Positions 22,659 to 35,123 of a DNA stretch of 64,000 nucleotides are shown here, piece by piece. Position 1 is the stretch's first letter, and the number at the start of each line of letters is the position of its first letter. Origin of the DNA: Aplectana chamaeleonis (lineage: Eukaryota > Nematoda > Chromadorea > Rhabditida > Cosmocercidae); NCBI GenBank assembly GCA_029168955.1, contig JAPDOI010000136.1:820001-884000 (forward strand), written 5' to 3'. The notes beneath the pieces were generated by a model. The model ran no database searches. It was not told where the DNA came from and saw only the letters and a list, made by a program, of their open reading frames with translations. Position numbers and translations under genes: made by a program.

Positions 22659-23145
22659 AGGCAGTGTCCACGATAAAATCAGTCTCCGATTTCTCACCGG
22701 AAATCAAAAGGTCCGAGTCCGACTTTACCAGTAGTGTTGAAAAAACGGCTAGTAACAAGCAGAGAAGAGCCCTATACGGCCCTAAACATGAGTGTTCCGC
22801 GCACGCCACGCCCACTCCTTTCAACCGCCTCTGATCCGTAAATAACTGGAAAACCCATTTTAAGTAAACAGCATACATTCAGGGGGCTAAAGTCAACTCC
22901 GCTTAACTAGACTTACCCCATTTGATGATACATTACCTTCTCAAACTCAAATTTTGAACTGGTAAACTTTATCGGTTGCCGTGGAGGGATTGGGCGTTGC
23001 GTGAGCGGAACACTCAAATTAGGGCCGTGTAGGGCTTGTTCGTGCTCGTTTTTAGGCGTTTTTTCAACGTTTCTGGTTAGATAGGGCTCGAACCTCTCGA
23101 TTTCCGGTGAAAACTCGGGGACTAATTTTATCGCGGACACTGCCT
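22659..23145. mobile_element. TTAA-flanked MITE, subfamily B
   Basis: 487 bp. Left terminus AGGCAGTGTCCACGATAA, right the complement of AGGCAGTGTCCGCGATAA, then TTAA 23146-23149. It shares the left TTAA (22655-22658) with the 4.8 kb TIR element. Confidence 0.8.
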
Positions 23146-23239
23146 TTAACGCGAGATCGGATACGATGACGCGTGTTCCTTGCGCCTGCTTTTGCTGAAG
23201 AGTGTTCAAGCCGTCGTGAAAAGCGTTCAGGACGTTGAT

Positions 23240-23700
23240 GAAGTGGCGGAGCACCCCACTGGGAGTGTGCAGGATGTATTCAGGACCTGCGTAGGAGTGC
23301 GCAGGTGAGCGGGATCCCGAAGGAGCGTGCAGATTGCGTGCGGAATCACTGGGATTGTGCAGGGGTCGGTGATTGTGTGCAGAGCGTAGAGGAATGTGTG
23401 CAGGACTTCACAGGAGGTGCGCAAGACGTTTCGGAAAGCGTGTAGGGCTTTACTGAGAATTCCTGCTCACACCCTGCACACGCCCACTAGGATCCTGCGC
23501 ACATTTTGCACACTCCCACTGGGGTCCGGCACAGATCCTAAACACTTCCACTAGTGTCCTGCTCACACCCTGCACACGCCCACTGGGATCCTGCGCACAT
23601 TTTGCACACTCCCACTGGGGTCCGGCACAGATCCTTAACACTTCCACTGTGATCCCGCGCACATCTTGCACGATCTAATTGGGATCCTGCACGCTTTCTA
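23240..23700. repeat. GTCCTGCACAC minisatellite, locus 2 (two orientations)
   Basis: Units run in minus orientation to about 23450 and in plus orientation from about 23460. A 120 bp higher-order segment (CACACCCTGCACACGCCCACT ... GGTCCGGCACAGATCC) is duplicated in tandem at 23465-23540 and 23570-23640. Confidence 0.8.
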
Positions 23701-24365
23701 TGGTGTCCTGGATGTCCTCCTTTTGAATCGAAAGATTGGTAGGCTCGCACAAACCTGGCAGTTTACTCGCGTAAGGTTGGTGGTAAACTCGCGTTCAAAG
23801 GTGGTGGTTAACTCACGTCGAAAACCCCTCTATTTATAAGCCCTGGCTTTGCGAAAAGTGAAGACAAACTTCGAATTCGAAATCTGCGCCCGAAATAAAC
23901 CCCTAAGAATTTGGTAAGGCAAAGTGTAAAAGAAAGTCTGATTTTGTATGTATTTCCGATTTCATCCGCATTTTTAGGCTTCTTTTCGGAAATCGGAAAT
24001 CGGGAGGCCAAAATTCATCGGAATTCGGAATCCCGCTCATCCCGAATTCGGAAATCGGAATTCCGCTCATCCTTGATCTGAAGTTGACTGTAGTTATGAA
24101 TGTAGTGATGTTTTTGTTAATGCATTTACGCGTAACCTATGTTACTGATGTGGTACTGCTCTGTAGCAAAATGTAGTGTTATCAATAAATGATTTGTGGA
24201 GAATACGCTTCATGAGTTAAAAAGTGGTCAAGTGACACTAAAAAAATCTGGCTTCCGGGGAGCGGCTGAGTGACCCTCCGTAGTGCTGGGTTGCTTGTTT
24301 CCCTGTGCTATTCTTCGGACTCATCTATCGTTGTTTTCATTTCACTGGTTTACAGTATCTTCGCC
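23701..24365. other. No gene seen
   Basis: No recognisable element. Short echoes (GGTTAACTC/GTTAACTCACG) of 20765-20790 suggest fragments of the repeat surrounding the 20-23 kb inverted arms. Confidence 0.35.
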
Positions 24366-24774
24366 CTGAATCGCTCCAGCCGCGAAGCGGCTGGAGAGGT
24401 TTGGTTTTGCCTAGGCCTTGTGATCACTTAGAATTTTATACAATAGTTTATAGAATCTTTGAAACAAAATTTCTGAAGATTTTTTTCTGGATATAAGCGA
24501 AGGGGTCAAGAATACACCTGCTGTCCGAATTTCAACAAAATCGGTTCACAAATAACAAAGTTGTGAGCCCGAAAGCTTAAGAAAATTTCATGGTGTGCGC
24601 CGTAGGCCGTGAGTCGTAGGCCGTAGGCCGTGGGCCGTAGGCCGTCACGCTTTTCAGTCCTACTGCTAATAGCCACTGCCAATGGTTGCAGGCAATCAAC
24701 TTGGCAGACAGGTAAGTTGGTAGGGGTACGTTTGCTGGTGGGTAATCGATTTGTAGGTCAGTGGGGATTCTTAT

Positions 24775-27700
24775 GACGCCACCGGGACATTGTGAAACGT
24801 GCTTCGGGCTTCTGATGACGTCATCAGGCCGTCGTCAGAAGTGCTTCGGGCTCGTGATGACGTCATCGTGACGTCGTGAAAAGTGCTTCGGGCTTCTGAT
24901 GACGTCATCGGAACGTCGTGAAAAGTGCTTCGGGCTTCTGATCAGGACGTCGTCAAAAGTGCTTCGGGCTCCTGATGACGTCATCGGGACATCGTGAAAA
25001 ATACTTCGGGATTCTGATGACGTTATCTGGACATCGTGAAAAGTGCTTCCGAATTCTGATGACGTCATCTGGACATCGTGAAAAATGCTTCGGGATTCTG
25101 ATGACGTCATCTGGACGTCGTGAAAAATGCTTCGGGCTTATGATGACGTCATCGGGACATCGCGAAAAGTGCTTCGGGCTCCTGATGACGTCATCGGGAG
25201 ATCGTGAAAAATACTTCGGGCTCCTGATGACGTCATCGGGACATCGTGAAAAATACTTCGGGATTCTGATGACGTTATCTGGACATCGTGAAAAGTGCTT
25301 CCGAATTCTGATGACGTCATCTGGACATCGCGAAAAGTGCTTCGGGCTTCTGATGACGTCATCAGGACGTCGTCAGAAGTGCTTCGGGCTCCTGATGACG
25401 TCATCGTGACGTCGTGAAAAGTGCTTCGGGCTTCTGATGACGTCATCGGAACGTCGTGAAAAGTGCTTCGGGCTTCTGATCAGGACGTCGTCAAAAGTGC
25501 TTCGGGCTCCTGATGACGTCATCGGGACATCGTGAAAAATACTTCGGGATTCTGATGACGTTATCTGGACATCGTGAAAAGTGCTTCCGAATTCTGATGA
25601 CGTCATCTGGACATCGTGAAAAATGCTTCGGGATTCTGATGACGTCATCTGGACATCGCGAAAAGTGCTTCGGGCTCCTGATGACGTCATCGGGACATCG
25701 CGAAAAGTGCTTCGGCCTTATGATGACGTCATCGGGGCATCGTAAAAAGTGCTTCGGGCTTCTGATGACGTCATCGGGACGTCGTAAAAAATGCTTCGGG
25801 ATTCTGATGACGTCATCTGGACATCGCGAAAAGTGCTTCGGGCTTCTAATGACGTCATCTGGACATCGCGAAAAGTGCTTCGGGCTTCTGATGACGTCAT
25901 CGGGGCATCGTAAAAAGTGCTTCGGGCTCCTGATGACGTCATCGGGACGTCGTGAAAAGTGCTTCGGAATTCTGATGACGTCATCGGGACGTCGTGAAAA
26001 GTGCTTCGGGCTTCTGATGACGTCATCAGGACGTTGTGAAAAGTGCTTCGGGCTTCTGATGACGTCATCGGGACATCGCGAAAAGTGCTTCGGGCTTCTG
26101 ATGACGTCATCTGGACATCGTGAAAAGTGCTTCTGGTTCCTGATAACGTCATCGGGACGTCGTCAGAAGTGCTTCGGGCTCCTGATGACGTCATCGGGAC
26201 ATCGTGAAAAGTGCTTCGGGCTTCTGATGAAGTCATCGGGACATCGCGAAAAGTGCTTCGGGCTTCTGATGACGTCATCGGGCATCGTGAAAAATGCTTC
26301 GGAATTGTGATGACGTCATCTTGACATCTCGAAAAGTGCTTCGGCCTTATGATGACGTCATCGGGGCATCGTAAAAAGTGCTTCGGGCTTCTGATGACGT
26401 CAATAGGACGTCGTGAAAAGTGCTTCGGGCTTCTGATGACGTCATCGGGACGTCGTAAAAAATGCTTCGGGATTCTGATGGCGTCATCTGGACATCGCGA
26501 AAAGTGCTTCGGGCTTCTGATGACGTCATCGGGACATCGCGAAAAGTGCTTCGGGCTTCTGATGACGTCATCGGGGCATCGCAAAAAGTGCTTCGGGCTT
26601 CTGATGACGTCATCACGACGTCGTGAAAAATGCTTCGGGATTCTGATGACGTCATCGGGACGTCGCGAAAAGTGCTTCGGGCTTCTGATGACGTCATCGG
26701 GACATCGCGAAAAGTGCTTCGGGCTTCTAATGACGTCATCTGGACATCGTGAAAAGTGCTTCTGGTTCCTGATAACGTCATAAGGACGTCGTCAGAAGTG
26801 CTTCGGGCTCCTGATGACGTCATCGGGACATCGTGAAAAGTGCTTCGGGCTTCTGATGACGTCATCGGGACATCGCGAAAAGTGCTTCGGCCTTATGATG
26901 ACGTCATCGGGGCATCGTAAAAACTGCTTCGGGCTTCTGATGACGTCAATAGGACGTCGTAAAAAGTGCTTCGGGCTTCTGATGGCGTCATCTGGACATC
27001 GCGAAAAGTGCTTCGGGCTTCTGATGACGTCATCGGGACATCGCGAAAAGTGCTTCGGGCTTCTGATGACGTCATCGGGGCATCGCAAGAAGTGCTTCGG
27101 GCTTCTGATGACGTCATCACGACGTCGTGAAAAATGCTTCGGGATTCTGATGACGTCATCGGGACGTCGCGAAAAGTGCTTCGGGCTTCTGATGACGTCA
27201 TCGGGACATCGCGAAAAGTGCTTCGGGCTTCTGATGACGTCATCTGGACATCGTGAAAAGTGCTTCTGGTTCCTGATAACGTCATCGGGACGTCGTAAAA
27301 AATGCTTCGGGATTCTGATGGCGTCATCTGGACATCGCGAAAAGTGCTTCGGGCTTCTGATGACGTCATCGGGACATCGCGAAAAGTGCTTCGGGCTTCT
27401 GATGACGTCATCGGGGCATCGCAAAAAGTGCTTCGGGCTTCTGATGACGTCATCACGACGTCGTGAAAAATGCTTCGGGATTCTGATGACGTCATCGGGA
27501 CGTCGCGAAAAGTGCTTCGGGCTTCTGATGACGTCATCGGGACATCGCGAAAAGTGCTTCGGGCTTCTAATGACGTCATCTGGACATCGTGAAAAGTGCT
27601 TCTGGTTCCTGATAACGTCATAAGGACGTCGTCAGAAGTGCTTCGGGCTCCTGATGACGTCATCGGGACATCGTGAAAAGTGCTTCGGGCTTCTGATGAC

Positions 27701-29022
27701 GTCATCGGGACATCGCGAAAAGTGCTTCGGCCTTATGATGACGTCATCGGGGCATCGTAAAAAGTGCTTCGGGCTTCTGATGACGTCAATAGGACGTCGT
27801 AAAAGTGCTCCGGCCTTCTGATGCCGCCATCGGGACATCGCGAAAACTGCTTCGGGCTTCTGATGACGTCATCGGGACATCGCGAAAAAGTGCTTCGGGC
27901 TTCTGATGACGTCATCGGGGCATCGCAAGAAGTGCTTCGGGCTTCTGATGACGTCATCACGACGTCGTGAAAAATGCTTCGGGATTCTGATGACGTCATC
28001 GGGACGTCGCGAAAAGTGCTTCGGGCTTCTGATGACGTCATCGGGACATCCGGAAAAGCGCTTCGGGCTTCTGATGACGTCATCTGCACATCGTGAAAAG
28101 TGCCTCTGGTTCCTGATAACGTCATAAGGACGTCGTCAGAAGTGCTTCGGGCTCCTGATGACGTCATCGGGACATCGTGAAAAGTGCTTCGGGCTTCTGA
28201 TGACGTCATCGGGACATCGCGAAAAGTGCTTCGGGCTTCTGATGACGTCATCGGGCATCGTAAAAACTGCTTCGGGCTTCTGATGACGTCAATAGGACGT
28301 CGTGAAAAGTGCTTCGGGCTTCTGATGACGTCATCGGGACGTCGTAGAAAATGCTTCGGGATTATGATGACGTCATCTGGAAATCGCGAAAAGTGCTTCG
28401 GGCTTCTGATGACGTCATCGGGACATCGCGAAAAGTGCTTCGGGCTTCTGATGACGTCATCGGGGCATCGCAAAAAGTGCTTCGGGCTTCTGATGACGTC
28501 ATCGGGACGTCGTGAAAAATGCTTCGGGATTCTGATGACGTCATCGGGACGTCGTGAAAAGTGCTCCGGGCTTCTGATGACGTCATCAGGACGTTGTGAA
28601 AAGTGCTTCGGGCTTCTGATGACGTCATCGGGACATCGCGAAAAGTGCTTCGGGCTTCTGATGACGTCATCTGGACATCGTGGAAAGTGCTTCTGGTTCC
28701 TGATAACGTCATCAGGACGTCGTCAGAAGTGCTTCGGGCTCCTGATGACGTCATCGGGACATCGTGAAAAGTGCTTCGGGCTTCTGATGACGTCATCGGG
28801 ACATCGCGAAAAGTGCTTCGGGCTTCTGATGACGTCATCTGGACATCGTGAAAAGTGCTTCTGGTTCCTGATAACGTCATCAGGACGTCGTCAGAAGTGC
28901 TTCGGGCTCCTGATGACGTCATCGGGACATCGTGAAAAGTGCTTCGGGCTCCTGATGACGTCATCGGGACGTCGTGAAAAGTGCTTCGAGCTTCTGCTGA
29001 CGTCATCGGGACGTCGTGGAAA
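24775..29022 (+). repeat. 42 bp satellite with CRE palindrome, about 100 units
   Basis: The unit combines TTCTGATGACGTCATCGGG, ACATCGCGAAAAGTGC and TTCGGGC. GATGACGTCATC is a 12 bp palindrome containing the CREB/ATF consensus TGACGTCA and is kept in most units. Because 42 is a multiple of three and the unit lacks stops, long frames open on both strands (up to 316 codons); these are artefacts. Higher-order structure is visible: 26461-26880 is repeated identically at 27301-27720 (840 bp, 20 units), and 24961-25120 returns at 25499-25660. A few units carry an 8 bp deletion that removes the palindrome. Confidence 0.95.
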
Positions 29023-30232
29023 CCCGGAGAGTGGGCAGGTGCTCGGGACCCGTTGCTGGTCATCCGGAAAATTGTGCAGGTTGCCCAAAAGAATGAGCAA
29101 GAGTCTTGAGCTTTGCGCTAGTCGTCTGAGATAGTGTGCTGGACGCATCGGAATTTGTGAAGGAGTCCGAGAACACCTTGCAAAACTTTTTTTAAAAAGT
29201 GCTGATGACAAGCGTAGCGTGCAGAAAGCTTGAGATATTATGTTTAGTTCAGTTCCGCAATCGCGTTCAGTCCTCATTATCACATTCGTGGAAGCGAAGC
29301 GGTTGTTTTTGAAAAAATCAACTAGAATCATTCTCAAAACAATCGCTACGCTTCTACGATTAAGATAATGAGACTTTGCGGACTGAACGCGATTGCGGAA
29401 CTAGATCATAGGTCATGTCGCCAGGCTGCTTTTCAGTTTCGTAACGCGCTTAGGCTATTCACACAACCCCATTTTGAGTGTTCCCCCATTCTTCTTCACC
29501 AGCCTACTGGTTTTTACTGCAATAAATGGTACTTACTTATCAGCATCTAAATTTAAAAACAAATTGTTTGAGCTATGTCCATTCGCAGCTCAGCAGAGCT
29601 TTTTCATATCAAATTCATGGAATCGAAGCGACTGTTCTGCGAAGGAATGGGGCGGAGGAAACGAAACAATGAGTATGGAAAACCGCTTCATTCCAGTGAT
29701 GTGAAAGTGCTCAGATGTAATGGAAGGTAGTTTCTGACTGTGCAGGTTTTGAGTTATGTAGTTTCATTTGAAACGAAGAACTGTAGGCAGATTCTGCATC
29801 CGGCTGTAGGCCAGCAGGCTTTCATGATTATCGACCGGGCTGGCTACGTCTGAGCGACCAACTATCACCGGGGCCTAAGACCCCTGTCAGAGTTGGTTGA
29901 GAAAATCACCGTGGCCGACCCGTTCGATACGTATGAAAAACATGAAGGTAGCAAATAACACCCGGTGTAGCCAGCTGTGGCTGAAGCGATCAATATGAAT
30001 GAAATATGTGGAACGATATCATGGATATCATTCATTTCTTAGCTAATATTATCATGTGAACATCGATCTTGTCAGCTACATCGGGTGATTTTTCTGAGAT
30101 AGTTTTATAACAGTTTGGGTCATTGATTCTTGTGACCACAGAAAGAGGACTGATCTAACGGGGAGATGAAGAGGTTTTTGTTCGAAATTCTTGCATGGGA
30201 TATTACTGCGTAATATCAAGAAAAAGTGAACA

Positions 30233-30671
30233 ATTCTGTAGAAAGGGGTCTCCCAAGCAAGAGTGGTTTGGTTCGCGTCAAAAACGTTTCAACAAAAAGG
30301 GAACAATAGGAAAGTGGAATGAGGAGAGTGTACAAAAAATGAACAATATTCTCTAAAAACTCTTTTCTTTGTCGAAACTTCTAAACAGCGGAAACAAACC
30401 GTTGCGGTTCTCTATGAGGACGCGCTTTTGGCTCCATAAAGGACTTTGATTATGTGAGCGCCGATAAAATATGTATATATCGCTTCCTCATACAGAACCG
30501 CAACGGTTTGTTTCCGCTGTTTAGAAGTTTCGACAAAGAAAAGAGTTGTTAGAGAATATTGTTCATTTTTTGTACACTCTCCTCATTCCACTTTCCTATT
30601 GTTCCACTTTGTTGAAACATTTTTAACATGAACCAAACCACTTTTGCTTGGGAGACCCCTTTACAGAATAT
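30233..30671. repeat. Long-arm foldback element, copy 2
   Basis: Outer ends TTCTGTAGAAAGGGGTCTCC and its complement. Arms of about 190 bp with CTTCTAAACAGCGGAAAC; loop shorter than in copy 1. Right end of composite copy 2. Confidence 0.8.
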
Positions 30672-30735
30672 TCCGTTTGAGGTTGGTTGTTTGTTTTCCT
30701 GTTTTCTCTTTTTTCCACACGAGGGTAAACTTGTG

Positions 30736-32480
<1,745 letters not shown>

Positions 32481-32494
32481 TCATGACACGTCAT

Positions 32495-32830
32495 CGATCG
32501 ATAATCAATATTATCGATTTTCGCGCTTTTTGCACAAAATGCGGCGAGGAGTGGTGATTGCTGATGGGATTGGTTTTCTTGGTTGGGGAATTTTGCTCAT
32601 CAGTCATTATCGATAAATACCAATCAATAATATTGATTTTTTCGCCTGTTGCACAAAATGCCGCAATGATTTTTGATTGTTGATGGCTCTAAGTCACTTG
32701 TTTGGGAAATTCTTCTCATCATGCAAGATCAAATATTAATGATCAATAATATTGAGTTCTCACATGTTGCACAAAATGCGGCAATGAGTGGTATTTTTTT
32801 AATGTTTTGGGTCATAAGTTTTGAAAATTG
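32495..32830 (+). repeat. ~120 bp tandem repeat, nearly three copies
   Basis: Landmark TGCACAAAATGCGGC occurs at about 32530, 32650 and 32768, each preceded by AATCAATAATATTGATTTT-like palindromic AT sequence. Confidence 0.7.
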
Positions 32831-32936
32831 TACTCATACGACAATATCGTCTGTTAGATGTTTCATCATTCCAAAATGGAAATCGTTGAGCAAAATTGAA
32901 GTCAGAAAGGGAACCTTCGAGAAAAATATGTGAAAT

Positions 32937-33443
32937 TTCTGAAAATTCAGCTTCCTGACAAAAGTAACGATTGGATAATGGTGAAAAAAAGCTTCAAAAA
33001 CATCTTGAAATATCTTAAAAATGATTTGGCGTAAAATAGCCTGGAAAAATAAAAAAGCTAAGAAATGAAGTGAAATATCCAAAAATGCGATTTGGTGGGA
33101 CCATTTCACAAGCTTCTCCGTTAAACTTATCAAAACGAAATCAAGCGCGAAACGGAAACATTAAGCCATTTTTGGAAGCTGCAATAAGGGATGCAGCATA
33201 GGTCAAGTTAGGTGAACTCCATTCCATATCGTGCTTGATTTCGTTTTGATAAGTTTAACGGAGAAGCTTGTGAAATGATCCACCAAATCGTGTTTTTGGT
33301 TATTTCACTTCATTTCTAAGCTTTTTTATTTTTCCAGGTTATTTTACGCCAAATCATTTTTTAAGATATTTCAAGATGTTTTTGGAGTTCTTTTTCACCA
33401 TTACCAAATCGTTACTTTTGCCAGGAAGCTAAATTTTCAGAAA
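32937..33443. repeat. Foldback element with ~215 bp arms
   Basis: Arms 32937-33155 and 33228-33443 are inverted copies (for example TTTCACAAGCTTCTCCG against CGGAGAAGCTTGTGAAA) around a spacer of about 70 bp. Lies directly before PLE copy 2. Confidence 0.8.
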
Positions 33444-33572
33444 TTGTTTTATTGGATTTGGCTCTCAACTTGATTTTGCAAATGTAGTGAAATTCCACGT
33501 TCGACTTTTATAAATGTCGGCATGATATGGTATTGTAGTAGCACTAGATTGAGCAATTGTCCGAGATGATAC

Positions 33573-34580
33573 ATGGCAAAGGTCGAAACACCTGTGCTCG
33601 AAACCCTCCCCTTATTTTATAGTCGTTACATTGACGACTGTTTCATAATTTGTTCGACGCAACAGGAGATGGACCACTGTTTCGACCTTATGAACACCCA
33701 GTCCGAACACATCAAACTAACTCGCGAAAAACCTTGCGATACCTGGTTGCCTTTCTTAAATGTTCAGGTTCAACTTTTGGGGGATAGGAAAATCACAAAA
33801 TGGTATCGCAAACCCTCAAATAAGAACATATTAATCCACTGGCAGTCTGCCCACCCCACACAAACTAAAAGGGCAGTTGTCCGGAATATGTTCCGCACCG
33901 CAGTAAATGTGTGTTCGGGCGAGCAAGAGCGACAGGAATCCAAAAGACTTGCTGGCCAAATTGCATTTTCTAACGGATATGAAGCTCACCCAACAAGGTC
34001 CAGACCCGGGCGCGTGCAGGGACCAAATAGACCACCCAGCGATAAAATTTCCTTCATGATACCATTCATCTCGGATGAGGTGAGCAGCGCCGTCAAAAAG
34101 TGCTTGCGAAGAGCGGGGTTGGAAAACTCAGTGGCGTTGGTGGATATCCCACCCAATAATTTGAAACGTCAGCTGGTCAGAAATTGCCAATACGATCGCG
34201 CCTGCGTGACCCTACAATGCGTAATTTGCCCTCAGGGCAGGGAAGGTGATTGTGCTGCTACAGATGTCATCTATGTCATCACATGCCAGAGCTGCGGTGA
34301 GGAATACATCGGAGAGACAGCTCGACCACTGCATGTGCGTTTCAAAGATGGTAAGGGAAGGTCGCGTAGTTACACTGCACTGGGGACCCATCGAATTAAT
34401 TGCCACCAAGGGGAAGATTTTGAGGTGCGAGTGGAGATACTGGCGCGAGAGGCTATGACAAGTGCGCGAAAAGCTCTCGAGGCCTTTTGGATTCATGCGA
34501 AAGACCCCAAGGTCAACCGGAAGGATGAGGGTCTATATATAACCCGGGAACTCCAGCCTTATATCGGACTTGCCTTCTGA
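33573..34580 (+). pseudogene. PLE copy 2: RT C-terminus plus GIY-YIG endonuclease
   Basis: A 335-codon uninterrupted frame. It begins MAKVETPVLETLP, four residues after the point where RT palm sequence normally runs in, so the fingers and first catalytic Asp are absent. It keeps SRYIDDCFII (YIDD active site), WYRKPSNKN, the cysteine cluster CVTLQCVICPQGREGDC, GIY-YIG landmarks VIYVI and EYIGETARPLHVRF, and the catalytic Glu strand LEAFWIHAK. A short deletion after HVRF removes part of the usual KEHL segment. The endonuclease domain is the best preserved of the three copies; without its N-terminus the RT cannot work. Shares about half its residues with copy 1 by eye. Confidence 0.85.
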
Positions 34581-34780
34581 TTTTGGGCCCAATTTCTGTT
34601 CCATCGGTGCCCCACGTTACTCCTACTGATCCATGATCGCTTGAGGACTTGATAAGGTGCGATACATTGCCTACTTTTCTCCTGCTTATTAGTTTGAAAA
34701 TTTGGAAGTCGAATTTCTGTAGAGAGTTTACCGCTACGGCGTTTGATCGTGTCTTTTCATAACCGGATTTCGCTCTTTCA

Positions 34781-34816
34781 GACTCTGAAGAGGGCGAAAC
34801 CGCCGAAACGTCAGTC
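34781..34816 (+). ncRNA. Small hammerhead ribozyme, PLE copy 2, first of two
   Basis: GACT (stem I), CUGAAGA, stem II as G-GGCG-AAAC-CGCC (4 bp), GAAA, CGUC, AGUC (stem I). Both conserved boxes are intact, stem I and II are perfect 4 bp helices and there is no room for a stem III; cleavage would follow the GUC. This is the stem-III-less class known from Penelope-like elements, reported to cleave as dimers. Confidence 0.8.
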
Positions 34817-35039
34817 GATTAAAGTCGGTTACTACCTCGTGCCAAGCTGTATTCAACTTCAACAATATTATTCTAATGCCGAGGTTCAACGAGAGTCGTA
34901 CATGGCAACTGCTTCGAGATAATACAGTTTTATTATATTCTACAGATTGATGATACAGTGCTATTTTTCTTGAAAACTTTCTCCTTTTGCTGTGAAATAG
35001 GGCTTGGTCGGCTAAATCCTTATGGTCTTTCGCATTCCA

Positions 35040-35075
35040 GGCTCCGACGACGGCGAAAACGCCGAAACGTTAGCC
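35040..35075 (+). ncRNA. Small hammerhead ribozyme, PLE copy 2, second of two
   Basis: GGCT (stem I), CCGACGA (one change from CUGANGA), stem II C-GGCG-AAAA-CGCC, GAAA, CGUU, AGCC (stem I). Helices are perfect; the U-to-C change in the first box should weaken or abolish activity. It lies 259 bp downstream of the first motif, so one transcript would carry both. Confidence 0.7.
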
Positions 35076-35123
35076 GAATAAAACTGTATCATCTCGGACA
35101 ATTGCTCAATCAAGTGCTACTAC

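Larger units (their letters stand above)
24370..30671. mobile_element. Composite (Helentron-like?) repeat, copy 2, with expanded satellite
   Basis: Same module order as copy 1: hairpin and GGTTTGGTTTTGCC block (24375-24665), 42 bp satellite (24775-29022), GAGAACACCTTGC module (29165-29880), CCCGGTGTAGCCAGC module (29880-30220), foldback element (30233-30671). The difference from copy 1 is the satellite, about 100 units instead of three. At 29245-29405 an extra inverted segment (GACTGAACGCGATTGCGG and its complement) is inserted. Class assignment is tentative. Confidence 0.6.
33535..35123 (+). mobile_element. Penelope-like element copy 2
   Basis: The coding frame is followed by about 200 bp of 3' sequence and two hammerhead motifs. 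The whole is bracketed by a 38 bp inverted repeat with one mismatch: 33535-33572 (GTAGTAGCACTAGATTGAGC...) and 35086-35123. A shorter inversion pairs about 34913-34933 with 35077-35099. Inverted or mixed-orientation terminal repeats (pLTRs) are characteristic of PLEs. The left repeat ends exactly at the ATG of the truncated RT, so the 5' end of the element is missing. Confidence 0.8.

Noticed and set aside
24775..29022. Hammerhead boxes CTGATGA and GAAA in every satellite unit
   Set aside because: The 17 bases between the boxes cannot form stem II (at most two pairs), and flanking bases do not give a stem I in the right register; the match looks coincidental, unlike the PLE motifs.
24775..29022. 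CRISPR-like regular repeats
   Set aside because: The repeats are contiguous, without unique spacers or cas genes, and the context is eukaryotic.
24835..29337. Long frames on both strands with repeating MTSSGHREKCFGLL or MTSSEARSTFHDVP units
   Set aside because: The 42 bp satellite unit is a multiple of three without stops, so frames open automatically on both strands; no start context or unique domain supports a protein.
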